Assembly (NCBI GenBank): GCA_964369175.1
Contig: CAYJEM010000013.1
Location: 1 to 38,250 of the forward strand
Length of the DNA: 38,250 bases
Direction of reading: 5' to 3'
Origin: Tannockella sp964369175
Lineage (GTDB): Bacteria; Bacillota_I; Bacilli_A; Erysipelotrichales; Coprobacillaceae
Shown: positions 1-6,981 of the stretch, one piece after another
Position numbering within the stretch: position 1 is the stretch's first letter
Layout: each line of letters starts with the position of its first letter
Made by a program: the position numbers and the translations under genes
Notes under the pieces: model-generated
Databases searched by the model: none
What the model saw: only the letters and a program-made list of their open reading frames with translations
What the model was told of the DNA's origin: nothing

Positions 1-53
1 TCACTTGCCTTTCACGCAAGCATTCACGGGTTCGAACCCCGTACGAGTCACCA
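1..53 (+). tRNA. tRNA-Glu (TTC), 3' part only
   Basis: The window opens inside a tRNA. The anticodon arm CTTGC-CTTTCAC-GCAAG is intact and its seven-base loop places TTC in the anticodon, so it reads glutamate codons. The T arm ACGGG-TTCGAAC-CCCGT and the genome-encoded CCA end at 51-53 are also present. The D arm and the 5' acceptor strand lie outside the window. Confidence 0.93.
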
Positions 54-64
54 TATGATAAATT

Positions 65-92
65 ACTTCTTACATTTGTATGAAGTTTTTTT
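65..92 (+). terminator. Terminator after tRNA-Glu
   Basis: A ten-base stem with one T-T mismatch (65-74 pairing with 77-86) is followed by a run of T. It starts 12 bases after the tRNA CCA end and so closes the tRNA transcript. Confidence 0.8.
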
Positions 93-95
93 ATA

Positions 96-120
96 TTCAA
101 AAAGCCTACAATCGTAGGCC
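96..120 (-). terminator. Terminator of the aldo/keto reductase gene
   Basis: GCCTAC (104-109) pairs with GTAGGC (114-119) around a four-base loop. On the minus strand the stem is followed by TTTTT. It lies directly after the stop codon of the reductase gene at 121-123. Confidence 0.8.
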
Positions 121-1041
121 TTAAGGTAGTGGTTTATCTTCAGCAGTATATATTTCATACCATTCATCACGTGATAGGGTAATGCCAATAGCACTAACTG
201 TATCAAGCATATTTTTAATTGAAGTTGTCCCTGCGACTGGTTGAATATTTGCCGGGTGACGTAAAATCCAAGCTGTTACAATAGCTACTTTAGATACATT
301 GTATTTTTTTCCTAGTCTATCTAGTACTTCATTTAGTTGAGGGTATTTAGGATTATCGATAAATGTGTCACTTGATAAATCGCTGCGGATTGTCGACCAA
401 GCTTGAATTGTCACATCGTGTAAACGACAATAATCCAATGTGCCTGCATCATAGTTTATTGCAGTTGGAACTTTCATGTTTGAGAAAATTCCCATATCAA
501 TCATTCCAGCATGTGCTGGACCAAATTGCAATTGGTTGATAACGATCGGTTGTTTGCAATATTTTTTTAATAATTCAATTTGATAGGGGTTTTGATTTGA
601 TACACCAAAGTATCTTACCTTTTTAGTACGGTATAATTCATCAAATGCTGCAGCTACAGCTTCTGGTTCCATTAATGCATCAGGTCTATGCAATAGTAGA
701 ACGTCAAGATAATCAGTTTGTAACCTTTTTAAAGAGCCCTCAACACTCTCTAAAATATACTCTTTTGAAAAATCGAATCTTTTTCCTGGAACAATAGCAC
801 ATTTTGTTTGAATAATAATATTCTTACGTAAATTTGGATTTCTAGCTAGCACCTCTCCAAATAATTCTTCTGATTTTCCTGCTCCATAAATGTCAGCGTG
901 ATCAAAAAAATTAATTCCAGCCTTTACACTCTCTAAAACTAATTCTTCAACTTCTTCAACACTTTTACTAGCAATGCGCATACATCCTAGTATGATTTTT
1001 GATGCCTTTAAGTCAGTTTGTGGTAAATTGTAATATTCCAT
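121..1041 (-). CDS. Aldo/keto reductase, YdhF-like
   Basis: A 306-residue NAD(P)H-dependent oxidoreductase of the aldo/keto reductase family, probably cytosolic, that would reduce aldehydes or ketones to alcohols. The catalytic tetrad is visible: Asp47 and Tyr52 in FFDHADIYG, Lys80 in IQTKC and His118 in LLLHRPD. Length and overall sequence fit the E. coli YdhF group. AGGAGG sits just upstream of the ATG at 1039-1041 on the minus strand. It is transcribed alone, diverging from ywzB and ending at its own hairpin. The physiological substrate cannot be read from the sequence. Confidence 0.9.
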   Translation of the reverse strand: MEYYNLPQTDLKASKIILGCMRIASKSVEEVEELVLESVKAGINFFDHADIYGAGKSEELFGEVLARNPNLRKNIIIQTKCAIVPGKRFDFSKEYILESVEGSLKRLQTDYLDVLLLHRPDALMEPEAVAAAFDELYRTKKVRYFGVSNQNPYQIELLKKYCKQPIVINQLQFGPAHAGMIDMGIFSNMKVPTAINYDAGTLDYCRLHDVTIQAWSTIRSDLSSDTFIDNPKYPQLNEVLDRLGKKYNVSKVAIVTAWILRHPANIQPVAGTTSIKNMLDTVSAIGITLSRDEWYEIYTAEDKPLP

Positions 1042-1061
1042 TATATATGTCCTCCTAAATA

Positions 1062-1094
1062 ATTATATCATATTTTTTTTTGATTTGTTATAAT
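1062..1094. promoter_or_regulatory. Back-to-back extended -10 promoters
   Basis: On the minus strand TGATATAAT (1070-1062) lies upstream of the aldo/keto reductase. On the plus strand TGTTATAAT (1086-1094) lies upstream of ywzB. Both have the TGn extension and no good -35 box, so they look like extended -10 sigma-A promoters firing in opposite directions from a 33-base region. Confidence 0.65.
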
Positions 1095-1115
1095 TGTTGT
1101 AAAAGGAGGGTACAA

Positions 1116-1316
1116 ATGTTAGCGACGATTTTTGAACTATTACTTTATATGATGTGTGTTGCCCTAGCAATGTATGGGTTGATGGCGTTTAATTATGACG
1201 GTGTACTTAAAAAGGGCCGTACAAAAGAGTTTTATGTATTTTATTTACTTGCATCACTATCTCTAGGATACTTAGCTGCACAGTTTATACTAACTTTTAT
1301 AACAATTCGATTATAG
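1116..1316 (+). CDS. ywzB: DUF1146 membrane protein YwzB
   Basis: A 66-residue integral membrane protein of the DUF1146/YwzB family with two hydrophobic segments (about residues 3-25 and 42-63) joined by a short basic loop (KKGRTKEF). The frame is open upstream to 1080, but the ATG at 1116 is preferred because AAAAGGAGGG (1101-1110) precedes it at ideal spacing and the promoter -10 lies inside the longer version. Its place directly before spoIID matches the Bacillus order ywzB...spoIID-spoIIQ. The molecular function of the family is unknown. Confidence 0.85.
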   Translation: MLATIFELLLYMMCVALAMYGLMAFNYDGVLKKGRTKEFYVFYLLASLSLGYLAAQFILTFITIRL

Positions 1317-1359
1317 TCTAAATTTATTTTTCTAGCGTATACTTTATTGAGGTGTATAA

Positions 1360-2283
1360 ATGAAAATAATTAAGATTAAAATTGGAATTGTTTTTTTTCT
1401 GTTTTCGCTTTGTTCAACAGGTTTAATACTACATGGTTCAAGCAAACCGATAGAAAAGCCAACACAGATATTAAGTAACGATGAGACACTACCTCAAGAG
1501 CAGCTAGTATATGTTGAAGTGACAACGAGTCTAGGGGTAGAGCAAGTAGAGCTGAGTACATACTTGCTTGGGGTTGTTGCTGGTGAAATGCCGGTTTCTT
1601 TTGAATTGGAAGCGCTTAAGGCACAAGTTGTAGCTAGTAGAACCTTTGTTTTTTCAAGGGATTTAAAGGTTGATAATACGACGAATTCGCAAGTGTATCT
1701 ATCTAAAGAAGAACGCGCTAGTAAATGGCTTGATGAAACAGAAAGTAATGAAAGTAAAATAATTGAGGCCATTGAACAAACGGATGGTGAAGTGTTGATG
1801 TATGATGGCGAGTATATTTCGGCATTGTTTTTTTCGAGTAGTAATGGGCATACAGAAAACAATGAGGATTATTTTGTTAGTAGTGCTGTTCCTTATTTAC
1901 GTAGTGTTGAAAGTCCATGGGATCAAATGGTGAATGAAAATTTTGAACGAACAAAAACTTTTACAACGCAACAACTTGCTGAGGCATTTTCAATAGCTGA
2001 TGTGAATTTTACAATTGTATCACACAAAAGTAGTGGCCGAGTGGATGTTGTTTACATTAATGATAAAGAATACAGTGGTCGTCAAGTGCGTGAAATCCTT
2101 AACCTTGCATCGAATGATTTTACAATCGATAAAACTGATGAGGGTTATGTGTTTACAACTAAGGGAAGTGGTCATGGAGTTGGAATGTCACAATATGGTG
2201 CACAAGGGATGGCATTAGAGGGTAAAAGTTATGAAGAAATATTAAATCACTATTATACCAATATAGAAATAGTAAAAAAATAG
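1360..2283 (+). CDS. spoIID: Stage II sporulation protein D (SpoIID)
   Basis: SpoIID is the membrane-anchored lytic transglycosylase of the DMP (SpoIID-SpoIIM-SpoIIP) engulfment machine, which remodels septal peptidoglycan while the mother cell engulfs the forespore. The 307-residue protein has one N-terminal membrane segment (about 7-26). The family signature GEMPVSFELEALKAQ contains the expected catalytic Glu76, and GSGHGVGMSQYGAQGMA lies near the C-terminus (269-285). Length is close to Bacillus SpoIID (about 340). GAGGTG precedes the ATG. A spoIIQ-like gene follows, as in Bacillus. I could not find a convincing sigma-E promoter in the 43-base gap upstream. Confidence 0.95.
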   Translation: MKIIKIKIGIVFFLFSLCSTGLILHGSSKPIEKPTQILSNDETLPQEQLVYVEVTTSLGVEQVELSTYLLGVVAGEMPVSFELEALKAQVVASRTFVFSRDLKVDNTTNSQVYLSKEERASKWLDETESNESKIIEAIEQTDGEVLMYDGEYISALFFSSSNGHTENNEDYFVSSAVPYLRSVESPWDQMVNENFERTKTFTTQQLAEAFSIADVNFTIVSHKSSGRVDVVYINDKEYSGRQVREILNLASNDFTIDKTDEGYVFTTKGSGHGVGMSQYGAQGMALEGKSYEEILNHYYTNIEIVKK

Positions 2284-2311
2284 TATATTTCATTTATTGT
2301 TGGAAACACTC
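2283..2311 (+). promoter_or_regulatory. Candidate sigma-F promoter of spoIIQ
   Basis: GTATA (2283-2287) matches the sigma-F -35 consensus GYWTA. After 14 bases GGAAACACTC (2302-2311) matches nine of ten positions of GGNRANANTR. Forespore sigma-F transcription of spoIIQ is established in Bacillus. The transcript would start near 2318, very close to the ribosome site, which is a reason for caution. Confidence 0.5.
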
Positions 2312-2329
2312 TAACTAAGAGGTGAATAT

Positions 2330-2965
2330 ATGAAAAAAATTATTTTAAGGAAAAAGCAAATACTGATTTTAACAAGCGCTATAGTTGTGTTTATCTTTGG
2401 GGTTGTAACAATGCAATTTCTTATAAATGTCTTTGAACCCTTGCCTGAAATACCAGTTGTAAATGTTGATATACCTAGTGAACCTGAAGTTGCCCCAACA
2501 GAGGAAGTAGAAATTGAAGTACTACAATCACCGGTAAGTGAAGAGTGTAAAATAGTACGTTATTTTTATGATGTCAACCAGGAAGATCAAAAGTTAGAAC
2601 AAGCATTGATATTATTTGAAAATGTATATCGCCCAAATATGGGGATCGACTATAGCTTTGATGGTACTGTGTTTGATGTTTATGCAAGTACTAGTGGCGA
2701 GGTAGTAAAAAAGAGTCAAGATCCATTACTGGGATGGATAGTAACAATTAGTACTAGCGAAGGTATTAAAACAACTTATCAAGCATTAGGTGAAGTTACC
2801 GTTGAACAAGGAGCAACAGTTAAACAAGGTGATAAAATTGGCAGTAGTGGTGAAAATATTTATGAAGCTGATTTGAAAAATCACTTACATTTTATTGTTG
2901 AAAAAGATGACCAAGTTATAAATCCTGAGACTGCTATTGGAAAAAAACTAAATGAAATTAACTAA
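2330..2965 (+). CDS. spoIIQ: SpoIIQ-like M23/LytM-domain protein
   Basis: SpoIIQ is a forespore membrane protein whose LytM domain faces the intermembrane space and binds mother-cell SpoIIIAH, forming the engulfment zipper and feeding channel. This 211-residue version has a basic N-terminus, one membrane helix (about 10-33), a Pro/Glu-rich linker (38-70) and a C-terminal M23 domain (about 97-200). The HxH motif HLHF is kept (His185, His187), but the first zinc motif reads NMGID, with Asn103 where active M23 enzymes have His. Bacillus SpoIIQ is also degenerate at this His. It sits 46 bases after spoIID and has its own terminator. Confidence 0.85.
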   Translation: MKKIILRKKQILILTSAIVVFIFGVVTMQFLINVFEPLPEIPVVNVDIPSEPEVAPTEEVEIEVLQSPVSEECKIVRYFYDVNQEDQKLEQALILFENVYRPNMGIDYSFDGTVFDVYASTSGEVVKKSQDPLLGWIVTISTSEGIKTTYQALGEVTVEQGATVKQGDKIGSSGENIYEADLKNHLHFIVEKDDQVINPETAIGKKLNEIN

Positions 2966-2985
2966 AGAGGGATAACCCTCTTTTT
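2965..2985 (+). terminator. Terminator after spoIIQ
   Basis: AAGAGGG (2965-2971), loop ATAA, CCCTCTT (2976-2982) and a T tract. It begins at the last base of the spoIIQ stop codon. Confidence 0.9.
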
Positions 2986-3012
2986 AAAGTTTATAAATAG
3001 CGTTTTTACTTC

Positions 3013-3040
3013 TTGTAAACCATGCAAATTGTGGTACAAT
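3013..3040 (+). promoter_or_regulatory. Sigma-A promoter of mbl
   Basis: TTGTAA (3013-3018), a 16-base spacer, then TGG-TACAAT with the -10 at 3035-3040. It lies between the spoIIQ terminator and the mbl ribosome site, so mbl can be made in vegetative cells independently of sporulation. Confidence 0.65.
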
Positions 3041-3068
3041 ATAGAAGATATAATTAGGAGGTACGATG

Positions 3069-4058
3069 ATGGCGTTATCAAAAGAAATAGGTATCGATTT
3101 AGGTACTGCAAATATTTTAATATATAGTAAAGGTGATGGGATAGTTGTTAATGAACCATCAGTTGTAGCAATAGATGATGAAACAAAAAGACCACTAGCA
3201 GTGGGAATGGAAGCAAAAGAGATGCTTGGAAAAACACCAGGTAGAGTATGTGCGGTAAGACCATTAAAAGATGGTGTAATTGCTGATTTTAGAATAACAG
3301 AAATTCTAATTACTCATTTTATCAATAAATTAAATTTAAAAGGAATCTTTTCAAGACCAGTTATTTTAATTTGTTGTCCATCTAATATTACATCAATTGA
3401 AAAAAGTGCAATTAAAGATGTAGCTGAAAGATGCGGAGCTAAAAAAGTGTATATTGAAGAAGAACCAAAAGTAGCAGCTATTGGTGCTGGTTTAGATATT
3501 TCTAAACCAACAGGAAATATGGTTATTGATATTGGTGGTGGAACTACTGACGTTGCAGTATTATCACTAGGTGACATTGTTACTAGTGGTTCATTAAAAT
3601 TAGCAGGAGATGTAATGGATGAAGAATTAATTAAATTCATCAAAGATAAGTACAAATTACTTATTGGTGATCGTACTGCTGAACAAATTAAAATTAATAT
3701 TGGATCAGCAATTAAAGGATATTTAGATGCTGAAATGGAAGTGCGTGGACGTGACTTAGTTACTGGATTACCACATACAATTACACTGACATCTGATGAA
3801 ACAGAGCTTGCGCTACGTGAAACATGTCAAACAATTGTTCGCGAAGCAAAACGTGTGTTAGAACAAACACCACCTGAATTAGCAGCGGATATTGTTGGTA
3901 GAGGAGTATTTTTAACTGGTGGTGGAGCACTGCTTGCTGGTTTAGATAAACTATTAGAAACAGAATTAAATGTACCTGTCTTTATTGCTGAAGACCCACT
4001 TAACTGTGTTGCTATCGGTACAGGAATTATGTTAGAAAACTTACATTATTTAAAATAA
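3069..4058 (+). CDS. mbl: MreB-family actin homologue Mbl
   Basis: A cytoplasmic, membrane-associated actin-like protein that guides cell-wall elongation enzymes in rod-shaped bacteria. The 329-residue protein shows the actin-ATPase elements in order: phosphate-1 loop GIDLGTANILIY, phosphate-2 loop DIGGGTTDVAVLSLG and adenosine loop GGGALLAGLD. Assignment to Mbl rather than MreB rests on position after spoIIQ and absence of mreC/mreD nearby. Two adjacent Met codons are possible; 3069 lies seven bases after AGGAGG (3056-3061) and is preferred over 3066. In Bacillus, spoIIID lies just before mbl; no such gene fits in the gap here. Confidence 0.9.
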   Translation: MALSKEIGIDLGTANILIYSKGDGIVVNEPSVVAIDDETKRPLAVGMEAKEMLGKTPGRVCAVRPLKDGVIADFRITEILITHFINKLNLKGIFSRPVILICCPSNITSIEKSAIKDVAERCGAKKVYIEEEPKVAAIGAGLDISKPTGNMVIDIGGGTTDVAVLSLGDIVTSGSLKLAGDVMDEELIKFIKDKYKLLIGDRTAEQIKINIGSAIKGYLDAEMEVRGRDLVTGLPHTITLTSDETELALRETCQTIVREAKRVLEQTPPELAADIVGRGVFLTGGGALLAGLDKLLETELNVPVFIAEDPLNCVAIGTGIMLENLHYLK

Positions 4059-4063
4059 CAAAG

Positions 4064-4082
4064 AAGGGAGAAATCCCTTTTT
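4064..4082 (+). terminator. Terminator after mbl
   Basis: AAGGGA, loop GAAA, TCCCTT, then a short T run. The stem is compact and the T tract brief, so read-through into the HAD gene 22 bases downstream is possible. Confidence 0.75.
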
Positions 4083-4104
4083 GTACTACATAAGGAGGAA
4101 ATAT

Positions 4105-4890
4105 ATGAAAAAATCTATTTTTTTTGATATTGATGGAACATTGGTAGGTCACAAATTTGGTATGGATGACATACCAAAAGAAGTAATTATAGAGTTAGAA
4201 CGTTTAAGGGAATTAGATTATACTTTGTTTCTAGCTACTGGAAGACCTTTGGTATTAGTGCCAGATGAGCTTAAGAAATATGATTTTGATGGTATGATTT
4301 TATGTAATGGAGCACATGTACTATTGGGTGATAAAGATATCTATTTAGAAACAGTAGATAAAGATGATTTGTCATCAGCTATTCAATTTCTAGATGAGAA
4401 TAATAGTCAATATGTCTATCATACAGCTGATAAAATATATTTAAAAGATGGATATAAAGAAATCTATGACTTCTATAGTAGGTTAGGCATGAAAGATAGT
4501 GATGTAATAAGTGAATATAAAAATGATGAGGTTTTTGAAAAGACTTTAAAAGTTGAAATTCTTTTTGATAAAGATAAGTATCAAAATGTCATTGATAAAA
4601 TTAGTAAGGATTTCCAAATTGATACTTTTGGGGCATTTGATAGTTTAGAATTTTATAGTAAAAGTACATCAAAAGCTCGTGGTATTCAAAGAGTTTTAGA
4701 ACACTTGCATATTGATGTTGAAAATAGTTATGCATATGGTGATGGAACGAATGATATTGAAATGATTAAATTTGTTGGTCATGGGGTTGCGATGGGTAAT
4801 GCAGCAAAAGAACTAAAAGAGGTTGCTGATGAAGTGTGTGGACATGTGGCTAACAATGGTTTAGCATTAGCACTTCAAAAATTAAAATAG
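4105..4890 (+). CDS. HAD-superfamily phosphatase, Cof type (IIB)
   Basis: A 261-residue cytosolic hydrolase of the Cof-like HAD subfamily IIB, which removes phosphate from sugar phosphates, flavin phosphate or similar small metabolites. Motif I FFDIDGTL gives the nucleophile Asp8 and acid/base Asp10; motif II is LATGRP, motif III Lys is in KSTSKARGI and motif IV is YGDGTNDIEMI. The long insert between motifs II and III is the C2 cap that defines IIB members. TAAGGAGGAA (4091-4100) fixes the ATG at 4105; the frame upstream of it is open but lacks a ribosome site. The substrate is not predictable. Confidence 0.9.
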   Translation: MKKSIFFDIDGTLVGHKFGMDDIPKEVIIELERLRELDYTLFLATGRPLVLVPDELKKYDFDGMILCNGAHVLLGDKDIYLETVDKDDLSSAIQFLDENNSQYVYHTADKIYLKDGYKEIYDFYSRLGMKDSDVISEYKNDEVFEKTLKVEILFDKDKYQNVIDKISKDFQIDTFGAFDSLEFYSKSTSKARGIQRVLEHLHIDVENSYAYGDGTNDIEMIKFVGHGVAMGNAAKELKEVADEVCGHVANNGLALALQKLK

Positions 4891-4910
4891 AGTGGAAACG
4901 CTCTTTTTTT
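4890..4910 (+). terminator. Terminator after HAD phosphatase gene
   Basis: GAGTG (4890-4894), loop GAAA, CGCTC (4899-4903), then seven T. It begins at the last base of the stop codon. Confidence 0.88.
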
Positions 4911-4917
4911 GTCAATC

Positions 4918-4946
4918 TTGTTATTTTTTTAAAACCATATTATAAT
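4918..4946 (+). promoter_or_regulatory. Sigma-A promoter of the tagO-like gene
   Basis: TTGTTA (4918-4923) and TATAAT (4941-4946) are separated by exactly 17 bases. The promoter stands directly after the preceding terminator, 22 bases before the ATG. Confidence 0.8.
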
Positions 4947-4968
4947 AGATAAGACAGGGGGAAAGAAT

Positions 4969-6630
4969 ATGTCGATGCAAATATTATTATCATTTTTATT
5001 AGCGATGGTTGTTTCTGCAATGCTTATCCCAGTTGTGATGAAAGTGGGTAGCTCGCTTGACGTAGTTGCCAAGATGAATAAACGTACAGTTCATAAGCAT
5101 GAAATTGTTCGTATTGGTGGACTTGCGGTATATATAGCGTTTTTACTTGGAGTAGTACTTTTCTTGCAAACAGATTCACAAATCAACTCAATTTTATTAG
5201 CAGGTTTTTTAATCTTTATAGTTGGTTTACTAGATGATATTTATGATCTTCCAGCAAAAGTTAAGCTTATAGGAGAATTTGCTGCTAGTATGATTGTTAT
5301 CTTTTACGGAGATATTCAATTGCAGGGATTTTCAAATATTATGCCTTTTTTACCAGAAATAATTACAACAATATGGATAGTGGGTATTACGAATTCTATT
5401 AATTTAATTGATGGTCTTGATGGTCTATCTGGTGGTATTTCAGTTATTGTACTAGTTACCGTATCAATTACTTCATTGCTTAGTGGTAGGGTTGATATTG
5501 CTTCATTATCATTATTGTTAGCAGGAGCTGTTACAGGTTTTTTATTCTTTAATTTTCATCCTGCAAAAATATTTTTAGGTGATTGTGGGGCCTTGTTTGT
5601 AGGATTTATGATTGCTGTTATATCATTGCTAGGTTTTGGATATAGTGTGTCAGCATTTTTTACATTAGGAGCACCAATTATTGCATTGATGGTACCTATT
5701 ACAGATACAATTTTAGCAATAATTCGTAGAAAACTAAAAAACAAGAAATTTAGTGATGCTGATCGTCATCATTTACATCATCGACTTATGTTTAAAGCAA
5801 AATTAGGACATACTAGAAGTGTAATTGTACTTTATGCAGTTACCATTCTATTTTCAATAACATCATTTTTATATTTGTATGATGTTGTTTTAGGAACAGT
5901 AATGTTTATCGTCCTTTTTCTTATCTTCGAGCTATTTGTTGAGTATACAAATATGATCAGCCGTAACTTTAAACCGTTACTTACAATAGCAAATATTTTC
6001 ATACAGAGTAAACGATTACCAACAATAAGTGCCGTTGAAAACTATCGAAATAGTCATATTGGAAAAAAACATCCAATTAGAAAGGTTGTGGGTATTGTAT
6101 TCTCTATTGCTGCAATGGTGGCAATAATGTACTATGCTTTTATGCAATCTATGCCAAAAGAGACACCAGTGATTGATATTCCATATACAGAAGTGACACC
6201 GTCATCAGTATTAATGAATATGACATATACAAATTTGGAAACTGCAGTTCAAGCACAAAATAGTGACCAAGTTGCTCAGTTAGTGGCAGCATATTTTTTA
6301 CAACAATACCTATCACCACAATATAGTCATGACGTAGTGGAGGGTCTAGAGTATGTCTTACCAGAAATTCGCGAAGATTTTGAGAAAATATCAAATGAAC
6401 AAATGACATTACTTTTAGATACATATCCTAATCTAGAAGTAACTAGCTATGAAATTATTTCTTTTTCACCATCGAAATTACAACTTGATGGGTTTGTTGA
6501 TAATCGCTATTATTCAGTTCTAATAGATTATAAGTTTAGTGAAGAAGTTGAAGAGTTACAAGAGTATGCAACAGTTACAGTGATGGAAAATCAAGGGGTA
6601 TTTTACGTGGTTGGAATTGAAAATAACTAG
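4969..6630 (+). CDS. tagO: TagO/WecA-type glycosyl-1-phosphate transferase with extra C-terminal domain
   Basis: Residues 1-350 form a MraY/WecA-family polytopic transferase that moves N-acetylhexosamine-1-phosphate from UDP-sugar to undecaprenyl phosphate, the first step of teichoic acid or surface glycan synthesis. Seen motifs: RIGG (48-51), the Asp pair LLDD (89-90), NLIDGLDGL (145-153), FLGDCG with Asp205, and HHLHHRL (267-273) typical of the TagO/WecA branch. Family members are about 350 residues; this one has 553. The additional part holds a basic stretch, one membrane helix (about 373-392) and about 160 residues rich in acidic and aromatic residues that should lie outside the cell. Its function is unknown to me. 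ATG 4969 and 4975 are both possible starts. Confidence 0.85.
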   Translation: MSMQILLSFLLAMVVSAMLIPVVMKVGSSLDVVAKMNKRTVHKHEIVRIGGLAVYIAFLLGVVLFLQTDSQINSILLAGFLIFIVGLLDDIYDLPAKVKLIGEFAASMIVIFYGDIQLQGFSNIMPFLPEIITTIWIVGITNSINLIDGLDGLSGGISVIVLVTVSITSLLSGRVDIASLSLLLAGAVTGFLFFNFHPAKIFLGDCGALFVGFMIAVISLLGFGYSVSAFFTLGAPIIALMVPITDTILAIIRRKLKNKKFSDADRHHLHHRLMFKAKLGHTRSVIVLYAVTILFSITSFLYLYDVVLGTVMFIVLFLIFELFVEYTNMISRNFKPLLTIANIFIQSKRLPTISAVENYRNSHIGKKHPIRKVVGIVFSIAAMVAIMYYAFMQSMPKETPVIDIPYTEVTPSSVLMNMTYTNLETAVQAQNSDQVAQLVAAYFLQQYLSPQYSHDVVEGLEYVLPEIREDFEKISNEQMTLLLDTYPNLEVTSYEIISFSPSKLQLDGFVDNRYYSVLIDYKFSEEVEELQEYATVTVMENQGVFYVVGIENN

Positions 6631-6632
6631 TA

Positions 6633-6661
6633 TTGTATTTCATATTATTTTATGTTATCAT
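6633..6661 (+). promoter_or_regulatory. Promoter of the secG-rnr-smpB cluster
   Basis: TTGTAT (6633-6638), 17 bases, TATCAT (6656-6661) with a TGT extension just before it. No terminator separates it from the upstream tagO-like gene, so read-through may add to expression. Confidence 0.6.
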
Positions 6662-6705
6662 GGGTAGGAGTGTTTACGTATAAAAAAGGTTAGGAGGACT
6701 GACAG

Positions 6706-6936
6706 ATGTTACAAACAATATTAAATGTCGTATTTATAATTATTGCTATCGCACTTATTATTTTATGCCTATTACAAAGTGGAAAATCAGATGGTGTTGT
6801 TAATGCCTTATCTGGTCAAAGTTCAAACTTATTTGCACAATCAAAAGAACGTGGTTCAGAGCTATTTATTACAAGACTTACAACTGGTCTTGCAATTGCT
6901 TTCTTTGTTGTTGCACTTATGTTACGTATGGGTTAA
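6706..6936 (+). CDS. secG: Preprotein translocase subunit SecG
   Basis: SecG is the small accessory subunit of the SecYEG protein channel in the cytoplasmic membrane. The 76-residue protein has the expected two membrane helices (about 4-22 and 54-74) joined by a cytosolic Ser/Asn/Gly-rich loop containing SGQSSNLFAQSKERGSE, the equivalent of the family's GLGGA-like loop. Length is typical. TTAGGAGGA precedes the ATG. The order secG-rnr-smpB-ssrA is a widely conserved Bacillota cluster and supports the call. Confidence 0.93.
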   Translation: MLQTILNVVFIIIAIALIILCLLQSGKSDGVVNALSGQSSNLFAQSKERGSELFITRLTTGLAIAFFVVALMLRMG

Positions 6937-6940
6937 AACT

Positions 6941-6964
6941 AATAGGACGAAAGTCCTATTTTTT
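6941..6964 (+). terminator. Terminator or attenuator between secG and rnr
   Basis: An eight-base perfect stem (AATAGGAC with GTCCTATT), loop GAAA, then TTTT. It lies only five bases before the rnr ribosome site. No separate rnr promoter is apparent, so it probably lowers rather than stops transcription into rnr. Confidence 0.8.
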
Positions 6965-6981
6965 GTTTTAAGGAGGAAAAA

